Source: Actinosynnema pretiosum (GTDB lineage: Bacteria; Actinomycetota; Actinomycetes; Mycobacteriales; Pseudonocardiaceae). Taken from it: a DNA stretch of 64,000 nt. A program made the translations under genes and the position numbers. The notes below the pieces were generated by a model. The model was not told where the DNA came from and ran no database searches. It was given only the letters and a program-made list of their open reading frames with translations. Below, in pieces: positions 39,553 through 46,779 of the stretch (position 1 is the first letter of the stretch; each line of letters starts with the position of its first letter). The stretch lies in contig NZ_JAMTCF010000009.1 of assembly GCF_024171695.1 (NCBI RefSeq), positions 186,001-250,000 of the forward strand, given 5' to 3'.

Positions 39553-40859
39553 CCGGCGCCGAGCCCGACCGCGCCCGGCTGACCGGGGCCTGGGGCGCGC
39601 CGTGGCGCGGCACGGACGCGCTGGCCAGGGGGCTGCTGCTGGGCGTGGTCCTGGTGGTCGCGGGCGTGCTCGTCCACGAGGTCGTGCTGGTGCTGTTCGG
39701 CGCCCCGCTGCTGATCACCACGGTGCTCGCCATGCTCCGCCCGCCCGGCGGCGCGCCGGACGCGCGGGTGCGCCTGCTGTCACGGGTCGGCGAGATCGGC
39801 AAGGCGGGCGCGGTGGTCGACGTGGCGGCGGACGGCGAGCTGGTGGCCGTGCGGCTGCCCGTGCCCGGCCGCGAGGGACCGGGGCCGGTGCACCTGCTGC
39901 CCGCCTCGACGACCGCCGTCAGCGTGGTGCTCGACCGCTCCACCTGGGGCGACGGCCTGGACGTGCGCCCCGACCACCTGGTCGCGGGCCCGGACGGGCT
40001 GGTCGTGCACGGGCCGGTGACCGCGCCCGAGTGGGGCCGGGCGATCCTGCCGCCGATCGCGCCCCTGCCGACCGGGCTGCTGCCCGCGCGGGCGCGTGGC
40101 CTGGTGGGCGTGCACCGCTCGCGCGGGCCGGGCGACTCGGTGGAGCTGCGCGACATCCGGGCGTTCGCGCCCGGCGACCGGCTGCGCCGGGTGGACTGGC
40201 GGGTGTCGCTGCGCACCGGGAACCTGCACGTCCGCGAGCACCACGCGGAGACCGACGCGGACGTGGTGCTCGCGCTGGACACCAGGGCGGACGTGGAGGC
40301 GGACGTCGCGCTGTGGACCGAGAGCGGCCGGGGTTCGCCGAGGCCCGGCGGCAGCCTGGACATGGCGGCGCGGGCCGCCGTGTCGCTGGCGGCGGCGTAC
40401 CTGCGGCAGGGCGACCGGGTGGGCCTGGTCGACCTCGGCAGGCCCGCGCTGTGGCTGCGGCCCGGCTCGGGGCGGCGGCAGCTGCTGGCGCTGCGCAGCA
40501 GGCTCGTGGCGTGCGCGCGGGTGGCCGGGTGGGCGCAGCGGCCCGTGCTGGACGCGCGGCAGGCGCCGACGGGCGCGGTCGTGGTGGTGCTGTCGCCGTT
40601 CCTGGACGACGAGGTGGTGGAGGTGGCGGTGCACGCGGCGCGGCGCGGCCACCCGGTGCTGGCGGTCGACGTGCTGCCCGCCGACCTGCGGCCCGACCCC
40701 GAGACCGAGTGGGGCGGGGTGGCGCTGCGGGTGGTGGAGTTGGAGCACGAGGTCCGGGTGACGGCGCTGCGCTCGCACGGCGTGCCGGTGATCCGCTGGG
40801 ACGGCGAGTCCGCCGTCGTGGCCACGGCGCTGCACGCGACCACCCGTCCGAGGCGCTGA
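39549..40859 (+). CDS. DUF58 domain protein
   Basis: 436 residues: two hydrophobic segments near the start (GLLLGVVLVVAGVLVHEVVL, VLFGAPLLITTVLAML), then a DUF58 core (RDIRAFAPGDRLRRVDWRVS, RTGNLHVREHHAETDADVVL) leading into a von Willebrand-like domain with a degenerate metal site (LALDTRAD). Likely partner of the MoxR ATPase in folding or assembly of an envelope complex. GTG overlaps moxR stop. Confidence 0.92.
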
Positions 40860-40872
40860 CCGGGGTGAACGG

Positions 40873-41862
40873 GTGACCGGGGGAGGCGAGGGCGTGGGGC
40901 GACGGGCTGACCGGGACGCGGGCGTGGCGGGCGTGGGGAGGACGGGCGCCGGGAGGACGGGCGCCGGTGGAACGGTCGCGGCGAGGACGGGCGCAACGGG
41001 GGACGGCGTGGCGGGGGACGACTCGGTGACCGGTGGCACGGCGCAGGACGACACGGCGGCTGGTGGCACGGCGCAGGACGACACGGCGGCTGGTGGCACG
41101 GCAGCCGGTGATTCTGGGGCAAGTGACCCGGCGACCGGTGACCCGGCGACCGGTGACCCGGCGACCAGCGGCCCGGCGGCAGGCGGCCCAGCGGCAGGTG
41201 GCCCGGCGACCAGCGGCTCGGCGGCCAGCGGCCCGGCGGCCAGCGGCCCGGCGGCCAGCGGCCCGGCGGCAGGTGGTCAGGGAACCGGTGGTCGGGGAAC
41301 CGGTGGTCCGGCGGCAGGCGACGCCCCCGCCGCAGGCGCTCCCGCCCCTCCCACCGCCCCCGTCCCCCTGGGCCGGGGCCTGCCCGGCTGGGTGCTGCGC
41401 CTGGCCGTCGTGCTCGTGGGCGGCGGCCTCACCGCCGTGCTCGCCGCCGAGGGCGCCGAGCCGCCGTTCGTGCTCGTCCACGCCGCCCTGGTCGGCTTGG
41501 CCGCCGCGCTGCCCGCGAGCGCGGCCCCGGTGCTCGTCATCGCCGCCACGGCCACCGCGCTCGCCCTCTCCGACGCCCCGGCGATCCGCCCCGCCGTCCT
41601 CGTCGCGGTCGCCCTCGCGCACCTGCTGCACGTCGTGACCGCCGTCGCCGCGCTGCTCCCGCTCGACTCCAGGGTTCACCCCGCTGCCCTCCGGGTTCCC
41701 GCGATCAGGTTCGCCTCGGTGCAACTCTGCGTGCTCGGCGCGGCGGGGCTGATCGGCCTAGTGCCGCAGGACCGGGTGGCCGTCCCGCTGGAGGTGCTCG
41801 GGCTCGCCGCCGCGACCGCCCTCGCAGCGGGTTCGGCGCTGCTCCTGCGGTCCAGGGGCTAG
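40873..41862 (+). CDS. Membrane protein with long degenerate-repeat N-terminus
   Basis: 329 residues. The first ~160 are Gly/Ala/Thr/Pro/Asp low complexity made of short tandem repeats (GGTAQDDTAA twice, SDPATGDPATGDPATS, SGPAASGPAASG). About six hydrophobic segments follow (VLRLAVVLVGGGLTAVLAAE to GLAAATALAAGSALLL). Last gene of the DUF4129-MoxR-DUF58 operon, where a membrane protein is usual. The membrane part is solid; the repeat part could be shorter if translation starts at an internal GTG. Confidence 0.75.
   Translation: MTGGGEGVGRRADRDAGVAGVGRTGAGRTGAGGTVAARTGATGDGVAGDDSVTGGTAQDDTAAGGTAQDDTAAGGTAAGDSGASDPATGDPATGDPATSGPAAGGPAAGGPATSGSAASGPAASGPAASGPAAGGQGTGGRGTGGPAAGDAPAAGAPAPPTAPVPLGRGLPGWVLRLAVVLVGGGLTAVLAAEGAEPPFVLVHAALVGLAAALPASAAPVLVIAATATALALSDAPAIRPAVLVAVALAHLLHVVTAVAALLPLDSRVHPAALRVPAIRFASVQLCVLGAAGLIGLVPQDRVAVPLEVLGLAAATALAAGSALLLRSRG
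41028..41320 (+). repeat. Minisatellite inside membrane-protein gene
   Basis: Tandem units of several lengths: a 30-base unit encoding GGTAQDDTAA twice exactly, a 15-base unit GCGACCGGTGACCCG, and a 15-base unit GCGGCCAGCGGCCCG in three copies. All units are multiples of three, so copy changes keep the frame. Confidence 0.85.
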
Positions 41863-42010
41863 CGGTCGTCCCGCCTGCTGGATCGATCCTCGCTGGTGCG
41901 ACGGCATCGCCGCAGGTGCGGGGCACAGTGTCTGCTATCACGTGGCGACCGTCGTCACAACCGGCCTTGTGGACAGGGACGTAGGGCCCTTGCGGTGGGA
42001 CTATTGCGGT

Positions 42011-43336
42011 ATGGCTGCTGTGAAGTCGCAACCCACACGGATCGTGATCGTCGGCGGTGGGTACGTCGGCATGTACACCGCGCTGGGGTTGCAGAAGAAG
42101 CTGCGCTCCGGTGAGGCGTCCGTGACCGTCATCGACCCGCAGCCGCACATGACCTACCAGCCCTTCCTGCCGGAGGCCGCCGCGGGCTCGATCGAGCCCC
42201 GCCACGTCGTCGCCCCGCTGCGGAAGGTGCTCAAGCGCTGCCACGTCGTCACCGGCCGCGCCACCCGCATCGAGCACGAGAAGAAGTCCGTCACGGTCGA
42301 GCTGGTCGACGGCCACGTCGAGAAGTTCGAGTACGACGTGCTGGTCTCCGCGCTCGGCGCCGTCTCGCGCACCCTGCCGATCCCCGGCCTGCCGGACGTC
42401 GGCATCGGCCTGAAGACCATCGGCGAGGCGATCTACGTCCGCAACCACGTGCTCTCGCGCCTCGACCAGGCGGCGAGCACGAACGACGCGGAGCGCCGCA
42501 AGCGCCTGCTCACGTTCACCGTCATCGGCGGCGGCTTCGCGGGCATCGAGACGCTGGCCGAGCTGGAGGACATGACCCGCTACGCGCTGCGCTACTACGA
42601 GGGCCTCAAGCCCTCCGACGTGCAGTGGGTGCTGGTCGAGGCCACCAACCGGATCATGCCGGAGGTGAGCGCCTCGCTGGGCGTCTACACGGTGCACCAG
42701 CTGGAGAAGCGCGGCATCAAGTGCTACCTCGACACCCGCGTGAAGTCGATGGAGGGCGGCCACGTCGTCCTCGACGACGGCACCGAGTTCGACTCCGACA
42801 CCGTCGTGTGGACCGCGGGCATGAAGGCCAACCCGATGCTGCGCGACACCGACCTGCCGCTCGACGAGCGCGGCCGGGTGCGCTGCACCGCCGCCATGCA
42901 GGTCGTCGGCCTGCCGGGCGTCTGGGCCGCGGGCGACTGCTCCGCCGTGCCGGACCTGTCGCGCACCGAGGAGGACCCGAACGCGACCTGCGTGCCCAAC
43001 GCGCAGCACGCGATCCGCCAGTCCAAGCTGCTGACCAAGAACATCCTCGCCTCGCTGCGCGGCGGTCAGCCGAAGGACTACTTCCACAAGTACGTGGGCT
43101 CGGTGGCGGGCCTCGGCCTGTACAAGGGCGTGGCGGACATCTTCGGGATGCGCTTCCGGGGCTTCCCGGCGTGGTTCATGCACCGCACCTACCACGTGAT
43201 GTTCATGCCCACGTTCAACCGCAAGTTCCGCGTCCTGGCCGACTGGACCCAGGCGTTCATCTCCGGCCGCGAGGTCGTCGCGCTGGGCCAGCTCCACGAG
43301 CCGAAGGCCGAGTTCGACCGCGCCGCGCGGAGCTGA
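42011..43336 (+). CDS. ndh: Type II NADH:quinone oxidoreductase (NDH-2)
   Basis: 441 residues. Single-subunit, non-proton-pumping dehydrogenase on the inner membrane face. FAD site RIVIVGGGYVGMYTALGLQ (~10), NADH site FTVIGGGFAGIETLAELE (~170), quinone-site region VPNAQHAIRQSKLLTKNI and FAD motif GVWAAGDCSAVPD. Second membrane-binding helix region near the C-terminus (FMHRTYHVMFMPTFNRKFRV). ATG 42011. The 148 bases before it should hold the promoter; I cannot assign boxes. Confidence 0.96.
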   Translation: MAAVKSQPTRIVIVGGGYVGMYTALGLQKKLRSGEASVTVIDPQPHMTYQPFLPEAAAGSIEPRHVVAPLRKVLKRCHVVTGRATRIEHEKKSVTVELVDGHVEKFEYDVLVSALGAVSRTLPIPGLPDVGIGLKTIGEAIYVRNHVLSRLDQAASTNDAERRKRLLTFTVIGGGFAGIETLAELEDMTRYALRYYEGLKPSDVQWVLVEATNRIMPEVSASLGVYTVHQLEKRGIKCYLDTRVKSMEGGHVVLDDGTEFDSDTVVWTAGMKANPMLRDTDLPLDERGRVRCTAAMQVVGLPGVWAAGDCSAVPDLSRTEEDPNATCVPNAQHAIRQSKLLTKNILASLRGGQPKDYFHKYVGSVAGLGLYKGVADIFGMRFRGFPAWFMHRTYHVMFMPTFNRKFRVLADWTQAFISGREVVALGQLHEPKAEFDRAARS

Positions 43337-43380
43337 CCGACCGGCGCGCTCGCCGCGCCGACGCGATCCGCAGCAGGTAC

Positions 43381-43415
43381 CGTGCCCGCTACGCCGACTG
43401 GGTGTAGCGGGCACG
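43381..43415 (+). terminator. Terminator after ndh
   Basis: Perfect 12-bp stem CGTGCCCGCTAC/GTAGCGGGCACG with an 11-base loop, 44 bases past the ndh stop. It isolates the peptide operon downstream. Confidence 0.85.
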
Positions 43416-43440
43416 CGCCCGTCTGGGGCAGTGACGTAAC

Positions 43441-43575
43441 TTGATCCCCCGATCGGGGCAATGCATATGTTCCCATCTTGACATTGCGTAACGTGAACCA
43501 GAGACTACGGCTGGTGCATCACCTGAATGCGCGATGCAGAAGCGCGATGCATTAGTGGGGAGAGAGGTGACCGCG
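43441..43575 (+). promoter_or_regulatory. Promoter and operator region of the peptide/ATP-grasp operon
   Basis: Clearly less GC-rich than its surroundings. Contains a perfect -35-like TTGACA at 43478-43483 (a matching -10 about 17 bases on, GAGACT, is weak), and a direct repeat GCGCGATGCA at 43529-43538 and 43542-43551 (period 13) flanked by AATGC...GCATT. The ribosome site GGGGAGAGAGG precedes ATG 43576. The repeat is a likely binding site for a regulator not encoded here. Confidence 0.55.
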
Positions 43576-43698
43576 ATGTCTCTTGAGGAGCTGGCCGCAC
43601 AGCTTCGCCGCGGTGAGATCGAGGACCGGGTCCTGGCGGAGTACGCCGCCGAGTACGCCACCGCAGGGAAGTGCTTCCGCAGCAAGAAGGACGATTGA
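43576..43698 (+). CDS. Candidate RiPP precursor peptide (40 aa)
   Basis: 40 residues, too short for usual gene callers: MSLEELAAQLRRGEIEDRVL, then AEYAATAGKC-like end (exact tail GKCFRSKKDD). The N-terminal part is an acidic amphipathic helix as in leader peptides. The C-terminal eleven residues hold one Cys, one Ser, three Lys and two terminal Asp, suitable for side-chain ester/amide cross-links or Cys modification. ATG with a good GGGGAGAG site. The stop overlaps the TTG start of the ATP-grasp gene (TTGA), arguing strongly for a real, coupled gene. Confidence 0.78.
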   Translation: MSLEELAAQLRRGEIEDRVLAEYAAEYATAGKCFRSKKDD

Positions 43699-45332
43699 GC
43701 GCGACCGCTTCGAGGCGGGGGAGCGCAGAGCCCCCGTCCGCGGCGGAGCCCGCCGAGGCGGCGAGCCCCGAGGCGGTGCGCCCTGGACCGGGGAGTCACG
43801 GGGCGGGCCGCTCGGGCGCCGCCGGGACCGGTGACGTGAGCGCCTCGGACGACCGCCCGCCGGTCGACCACCCCGAGGCGGGCGCCGCCGACCCCTTCGC
43901 GCGCGCCTCCGCGCCCGACTACGCCGACGCGGACGCCACCCGGCGCTCCCGCGCGCGTGCGCTGGACCTCGAAGCGGGCGCCGCGCTGCCCGAGGAGCCC
44001 TCGTTCCTGGCCGGTCTGGTCCGCTCCGCCGAGTCCGCCCTCGGCTTCCGGGCCGCCCCGCTGACCCGCCCCGTCGCCGCCACCCCCGGCTTCCTGACCG
44101 ACCCGGCGGGCGCCCCCGCGACCGCCGAGCCCGCGCTCCCGGCCCCCACCGCCTTCCTGGCCGAACCCGCCTCCCCGGCCGAGCCCGCGTCCCAGGTCGA
44201 CCCCGAGCGCCCGCGCGCCACCCCGCAGCGCCCGGCCTCCCAGCGCCCCGCCGCGACCCGCACCCTCCCGCTCCGCCCCACCCCGCTGCTCATGCAGGGC
44301 CAGGAGTACCTGTTCCGCACCCAGCCCAAGTGCCTGGACTTCCAGGAGCAGGCCCACCGCCTCGGCGTCGTGGACGAGGGCGACGGCAGCCCCGTCCCGT
44401 GCGTGCTGGTCCTGGCCCGCTCCGCCGACATGGAGATGAACGAGCTCTCCATCGCGCTGGCCGAGCGCGGCATCCGCATGGTCCGCATCGACGCCGACCG
44501 CTGCACCGACCTCCCGCTCACCGTCTACACCGACACCCCGCTGCTGGAGCTGGACCGCTGGCTGGTCCGCCCGCTGCTGGTGTGGCGCAGGCACTTCGAG
44601 CTGTCCGCCGTGCCGGTCGAGCCCGGCACGCTCGCGGGCGCCTACGCGGTCGACCAGTGGAACGCCGTCGCGGGCTGGCTCTCCACCCGCCGCGACTGGG
44701 CGCACGTCAACCCGGTCAGGCACACCGCCCACCTCGACCGGCTGACGCAGATGGCCGACGCCGCCGCGTTCGGGCTGACCGTGCCGCGCACCGCCGTCAC
44801 CACCCGCCCCGGCCGCACCCGGCCCGGCGGGGGGCACTGCATCGTCAAGACCGCGGGGCGGCACCTGCTGGAGCCCCGGCCGGGCGTGCAGCACGGGCTG
44901 TTCCCCCGGCCGCTGGAGACCAGCCGGTCCGGCGACGTGCCGGAGACCGCGCCGGTGATAGTGCAGGAGTACGTCACGGCCGAGACCGAGATCCGGGTCT
45001 TCACCGTCGACGAGGAGTGCCTGGCCTACCAGGTCGACAAGATCGACCCGGCCCAGCTGTGGGTGGACCCGGACGCGGTCCGGGTGACCCCGGTCGAGGT
45101 GCCCGAGGGGCTGCGCGGGAGGCTGTTGGCGCTCGCCCGGCACTGGAGGCTCCAGGTCGCGGCGTTCGACCTGCTCGTCGCGGGTGACGACCACGTGTTC
45201 CTGGAGGTCAACGTCAACTGCGACTGGCGGTGGTTCGAGCACCGGGCGGGCGACACCCGCGTCTCCGACGCGGTGCACAGCTGGGTCGCCGGGCGTTTCG
45301 AGGAGCTGCTGGGTGCGGGTCAAGGTCGCTGA
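43695..45332 (+). CDS. ATP-grasp peptide ligase (MvdD/TgmB-like)
   Basis: About 545 residues. The C-terminal ~330 match ATP-grasp ribosomal-peptide maturases: pre-ATP-grasp domain VPCVLVLARSADMEMNELSI, RDWAHVNPVRHTAHLDRLTQ, GLTVPRTAVTT, HCIVKTAGRHLLEP, PVIVQEYVTAETEIRVF and metal/ATP ligand region FLEVNVNCDWRWFEH. These ligases join peptide carboxylates to Ser/Thr/Lys or to amino compounds. The ~200-residue N-terminus is Ala/Pro-rich, probably disordered, unusual for the family. Start TTG 43695 with AAGAAGG; GTG 43836 is an alternative. Overlaps the next gene by 20 bases. Confidence 0.85.
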   Translation: MSATASRRGSAEPPSAAEPAEAASPEAVRPGPGSHGAGRSGAAGTGDVSASDDRPPVDHPEAGAADPFARASAPDYADADATRRSRARALDLEAGAALPEEPSFLAGLVRSAESALGFRAAPLTRPVAATPGFLTDPAGAPATAEPALPAPTAFLAEPASPAEPASQVDPERPRATPQRPASQRPAATRTLPLRPTPLLMQGQEYLFRTQPKCLDFQEQAHRLGVVDEGDGSPVPCVLVLARSADMEMNELSIALAERGIRMVRIDADRCTDLPLTVYTDTPLLELDRWLVRPLLVWRRHFELSAVPVEPGTLAGAYAVDQWNAVAGWLSTRRDWAHVNPVRHTAHLDRLTQMADAAAFGLTVPRTAVTTRPGRTRPGGGHCIVKTAGRHLLEPRPGVQHGLFPRPLETSRSGDVPETAPVIVQEYVTAETEIRVFTVDEECLAYQVDKIDPAQLWVDPDAVRVTPVEVPEGLRGRLLALARHWRLQVAAFDLLVAGDDHVFLEVNVNCDWRWFEHRAGDTRVSDAVHSWVAGRFEELLGAGQGR

Positions 45333-46383
45333 GCACGCGGCGCTGTCCTACCGGGACGGCACCGCGGTCTGGGACGACTACCTCCACCACCGCCAGTTCG
45401 CCATCACCGAGACCGCCGAGCTGCTCTGCCGCAGGTTCGCGACCTTCACCGACGTGGACGCGCTGCTGGCCCCGCTCCCCGAGGCCGACCGGGCCGCCCT
45501 GCGCGCGGTGCTGGACGAGCTGATCGGCGCGCGCGTGCTGCTGGTCGAGGGCTCGCCCGAGCACGAGGCCGAGCGGCGGCTGCTGGCGGGCTGGGGCTCG
45601 TGGGGCGTGGCGGCCAGGCACTACCACTTCGCCAGCCGCACCCTGGCCGACGCGCCTTACCAGGGCGTGGACGAGCACGACGCCGAATTGGACGCGAAGC
45701 TCGGCACCGACCCGCCGCCCCCGCCCTTCAGGACTATCGGCGGTGGGCGTGTGGATCTTCCCGCGCCCTCGGAGGACCCCGAATGGGGGCGGGAGGGGTT
45801 GCGGAGCGTTCTGCTCGGCCGTCGCACAACGCGAGATTTTGGCCGTGGACCGCTTCCGCTGCGCCAAGTGGGTGAAATTTTGGCGGTGCTCGCCGCGCCC
45901 TCACTCGCCCGCTCCCGCGTCGGGCGCTCCGGAACCGTCTTCAAGATGACACCATCAGGCGGCGGTCGTCACCCGGTCGAGGTGTACGCGCACGTCAGGG
46001 CGGTCGAGGGCGTGCCGCCGGGGTGGTACCACTTCGACCCGCTCGGGCACGCGCTGGAGCGCCTCGGGGTCGAGTGGACGCCGGAGCAGCTCACCGAGGC
46101 CGCGGGCGGGCAGGAGTGGGTCGGCGAGGCCGCGCTCGTGCTGGCCTACACCGGGGTGCTCGACCGGACCCGCTGGCGTTATGACACGTCACGGGCTTAC
46201 CGGGTGGTCCAGATGGACGTCGGGCACCTCTCCCAGACCGCGTACCTGGTCGCCACGGCGATGGGTTTCGGCATCGGTTTCACCGCCGCGCTGCGGGACG
46301 AGCTGGTGGAGCGCGCACTCGGTTGTGACGCATATCACGAGATCGTCCTGGGCTTCAGCGCGCTCGGCCCATTACTCGAATGA
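45313..46383 (+). CDS. SagB-type FMN-dependent dehydrogenase
   Basis: 356 residues. N-terminal ~150 residues form the helical domain common in SagB-family enzymes (AVWDDYLHHRQFAITETAEL, GWGSWGVAARHYHFASR). The C-terminal nitroreductase domain has LLGRRTTRDFGRGPLPLRQV (~165), the SagB motif TPSGGGRHPVEVYAHV (~212) and QMDVGHLSQTAYLVATAMGF (~300). SagB enzymes oxidise azolines to azoles, but no YcaO cyclodehydratase is present, so the substrate here is different or unknown. An in-frame TTA lies at 46372-46374 (..GP-L-LE stop). GTG start inside the ligase gene. Confidence 0.9.
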   Translation: MRVKVAEHAALSYRDGTAVWDDYLHHRQFAITETAELLCRRFATFTDVDALLAPLPEADRAALRAVLDELIGARVLLVEGSPEHEAERRLLAGWGSWGVAARHYHFASRTLADAPYQGVDEHDAELDAKLGTDPPPPPFRTIGGGRVDLPAPSEDPEWGREGLRSVLLGRRTTRDFGRGPLPLRQVGEILAVLAAPSLARSRVGRSGTVFKMTPSGGGRHPVEVYAHVRAVEGVPPGWYHFDPLGHALERLGVEWTPEQLTEAAGGQEWVGEAALVLAYTGVLDRTRWRYDTSRAYRVVQMDVGHLSQTAYLVATAMGFGIGFTAALRDELVERALGCDAYHEIVLGFSALGPLLE

Positions 46384-46470
46384 ACGGAATAGCAGTTCGC
46401 ATTGAGCCGTGCGGGGGATGTGCATCGAACAGCCTCCACGAACGCACGGTAACCGCTTAGGCTCCCCGCT

Positions 46471-46545
46471 GCCCCCGTAGCCCAACGGGTAGAGGCAGGC
46501 TCCTTAAAAGAGTCACAGGTACGGGTTCGAATCCCGTCGGGGGCA
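46471..46545 (+). tRNA. tRNA gene with predicted UAA anticodon in a class I body
   Basis: 75 bases. Acceptor GCCCCCG/CGGGGGC, D arm GCCC...GGC, anticodon stem GGCTC/GAGTC with loop CTTAAAA (anticodon TAA, decoding UUA), T arm ACGGG-TTCGAAT-CCCGT, discriminator A; no encoded CCA. Leu tRNAs should have a long variable arm; here it is only six bases. Acceptor and D arm resemble Arg tRNAs. So identity is doubtful: Leu by anticodon, Arg-like by body. It lies 87 bases after the SagB-type gene, which contains a TTA codon. No gene is seen between it and 46749. Confidence 0.75.
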
Positions 46546-46748
46546 CGCTCGACATAGCTGTTCGTCACCCGTTCGCAGGTCAACGACGTGCGGGCGGGTG
46601 ACGCGCCGCGATGGAGCCGGAGAGCGGAGTTCGGCGCGCAGGGTAGGTCTTTTCGCTTGTTCGTGCAGCGGACCAACGGTTTCGACCCCCTGATTTAGTG
46701 AGGGAGTCAGCAGGTCAGCCCATATTTCCGCACTTTTGCGGACTAAGT

Positions 46749-46770
46749 GGGGCCGCCGCAAAGCGGCCCC
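46749..46770 (-). terminator. Terminator after DUF885 gene
   Basis: Perfect 8-bp stem GGGGCCGC/GCGGCCCC with loop CGCAAA, ten bases past the stop of the minus-strand gene. Can also stop transcription coming from the tRNA. Confidence 0.75.
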
Positions 46771-46779
46771 GGCGCCCGT

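Noticed and set aside
43576-46383. Azole-forming (LAP) RiPP cluster
   Set aside because: No YcaO cyclodehydratase or E1-like partner is present and the peptide has a single Cys.
46471-46545. bldA (tRNA-Leu UAA) itself
   Set aside because: bldA is class II with a long variable arm; this gene has a six-base variable region.
46546-46779. Integration (att) site next to the tRNA
   Set aside because: No second copy of the tRNA 3-prime end and no integrase nearby.
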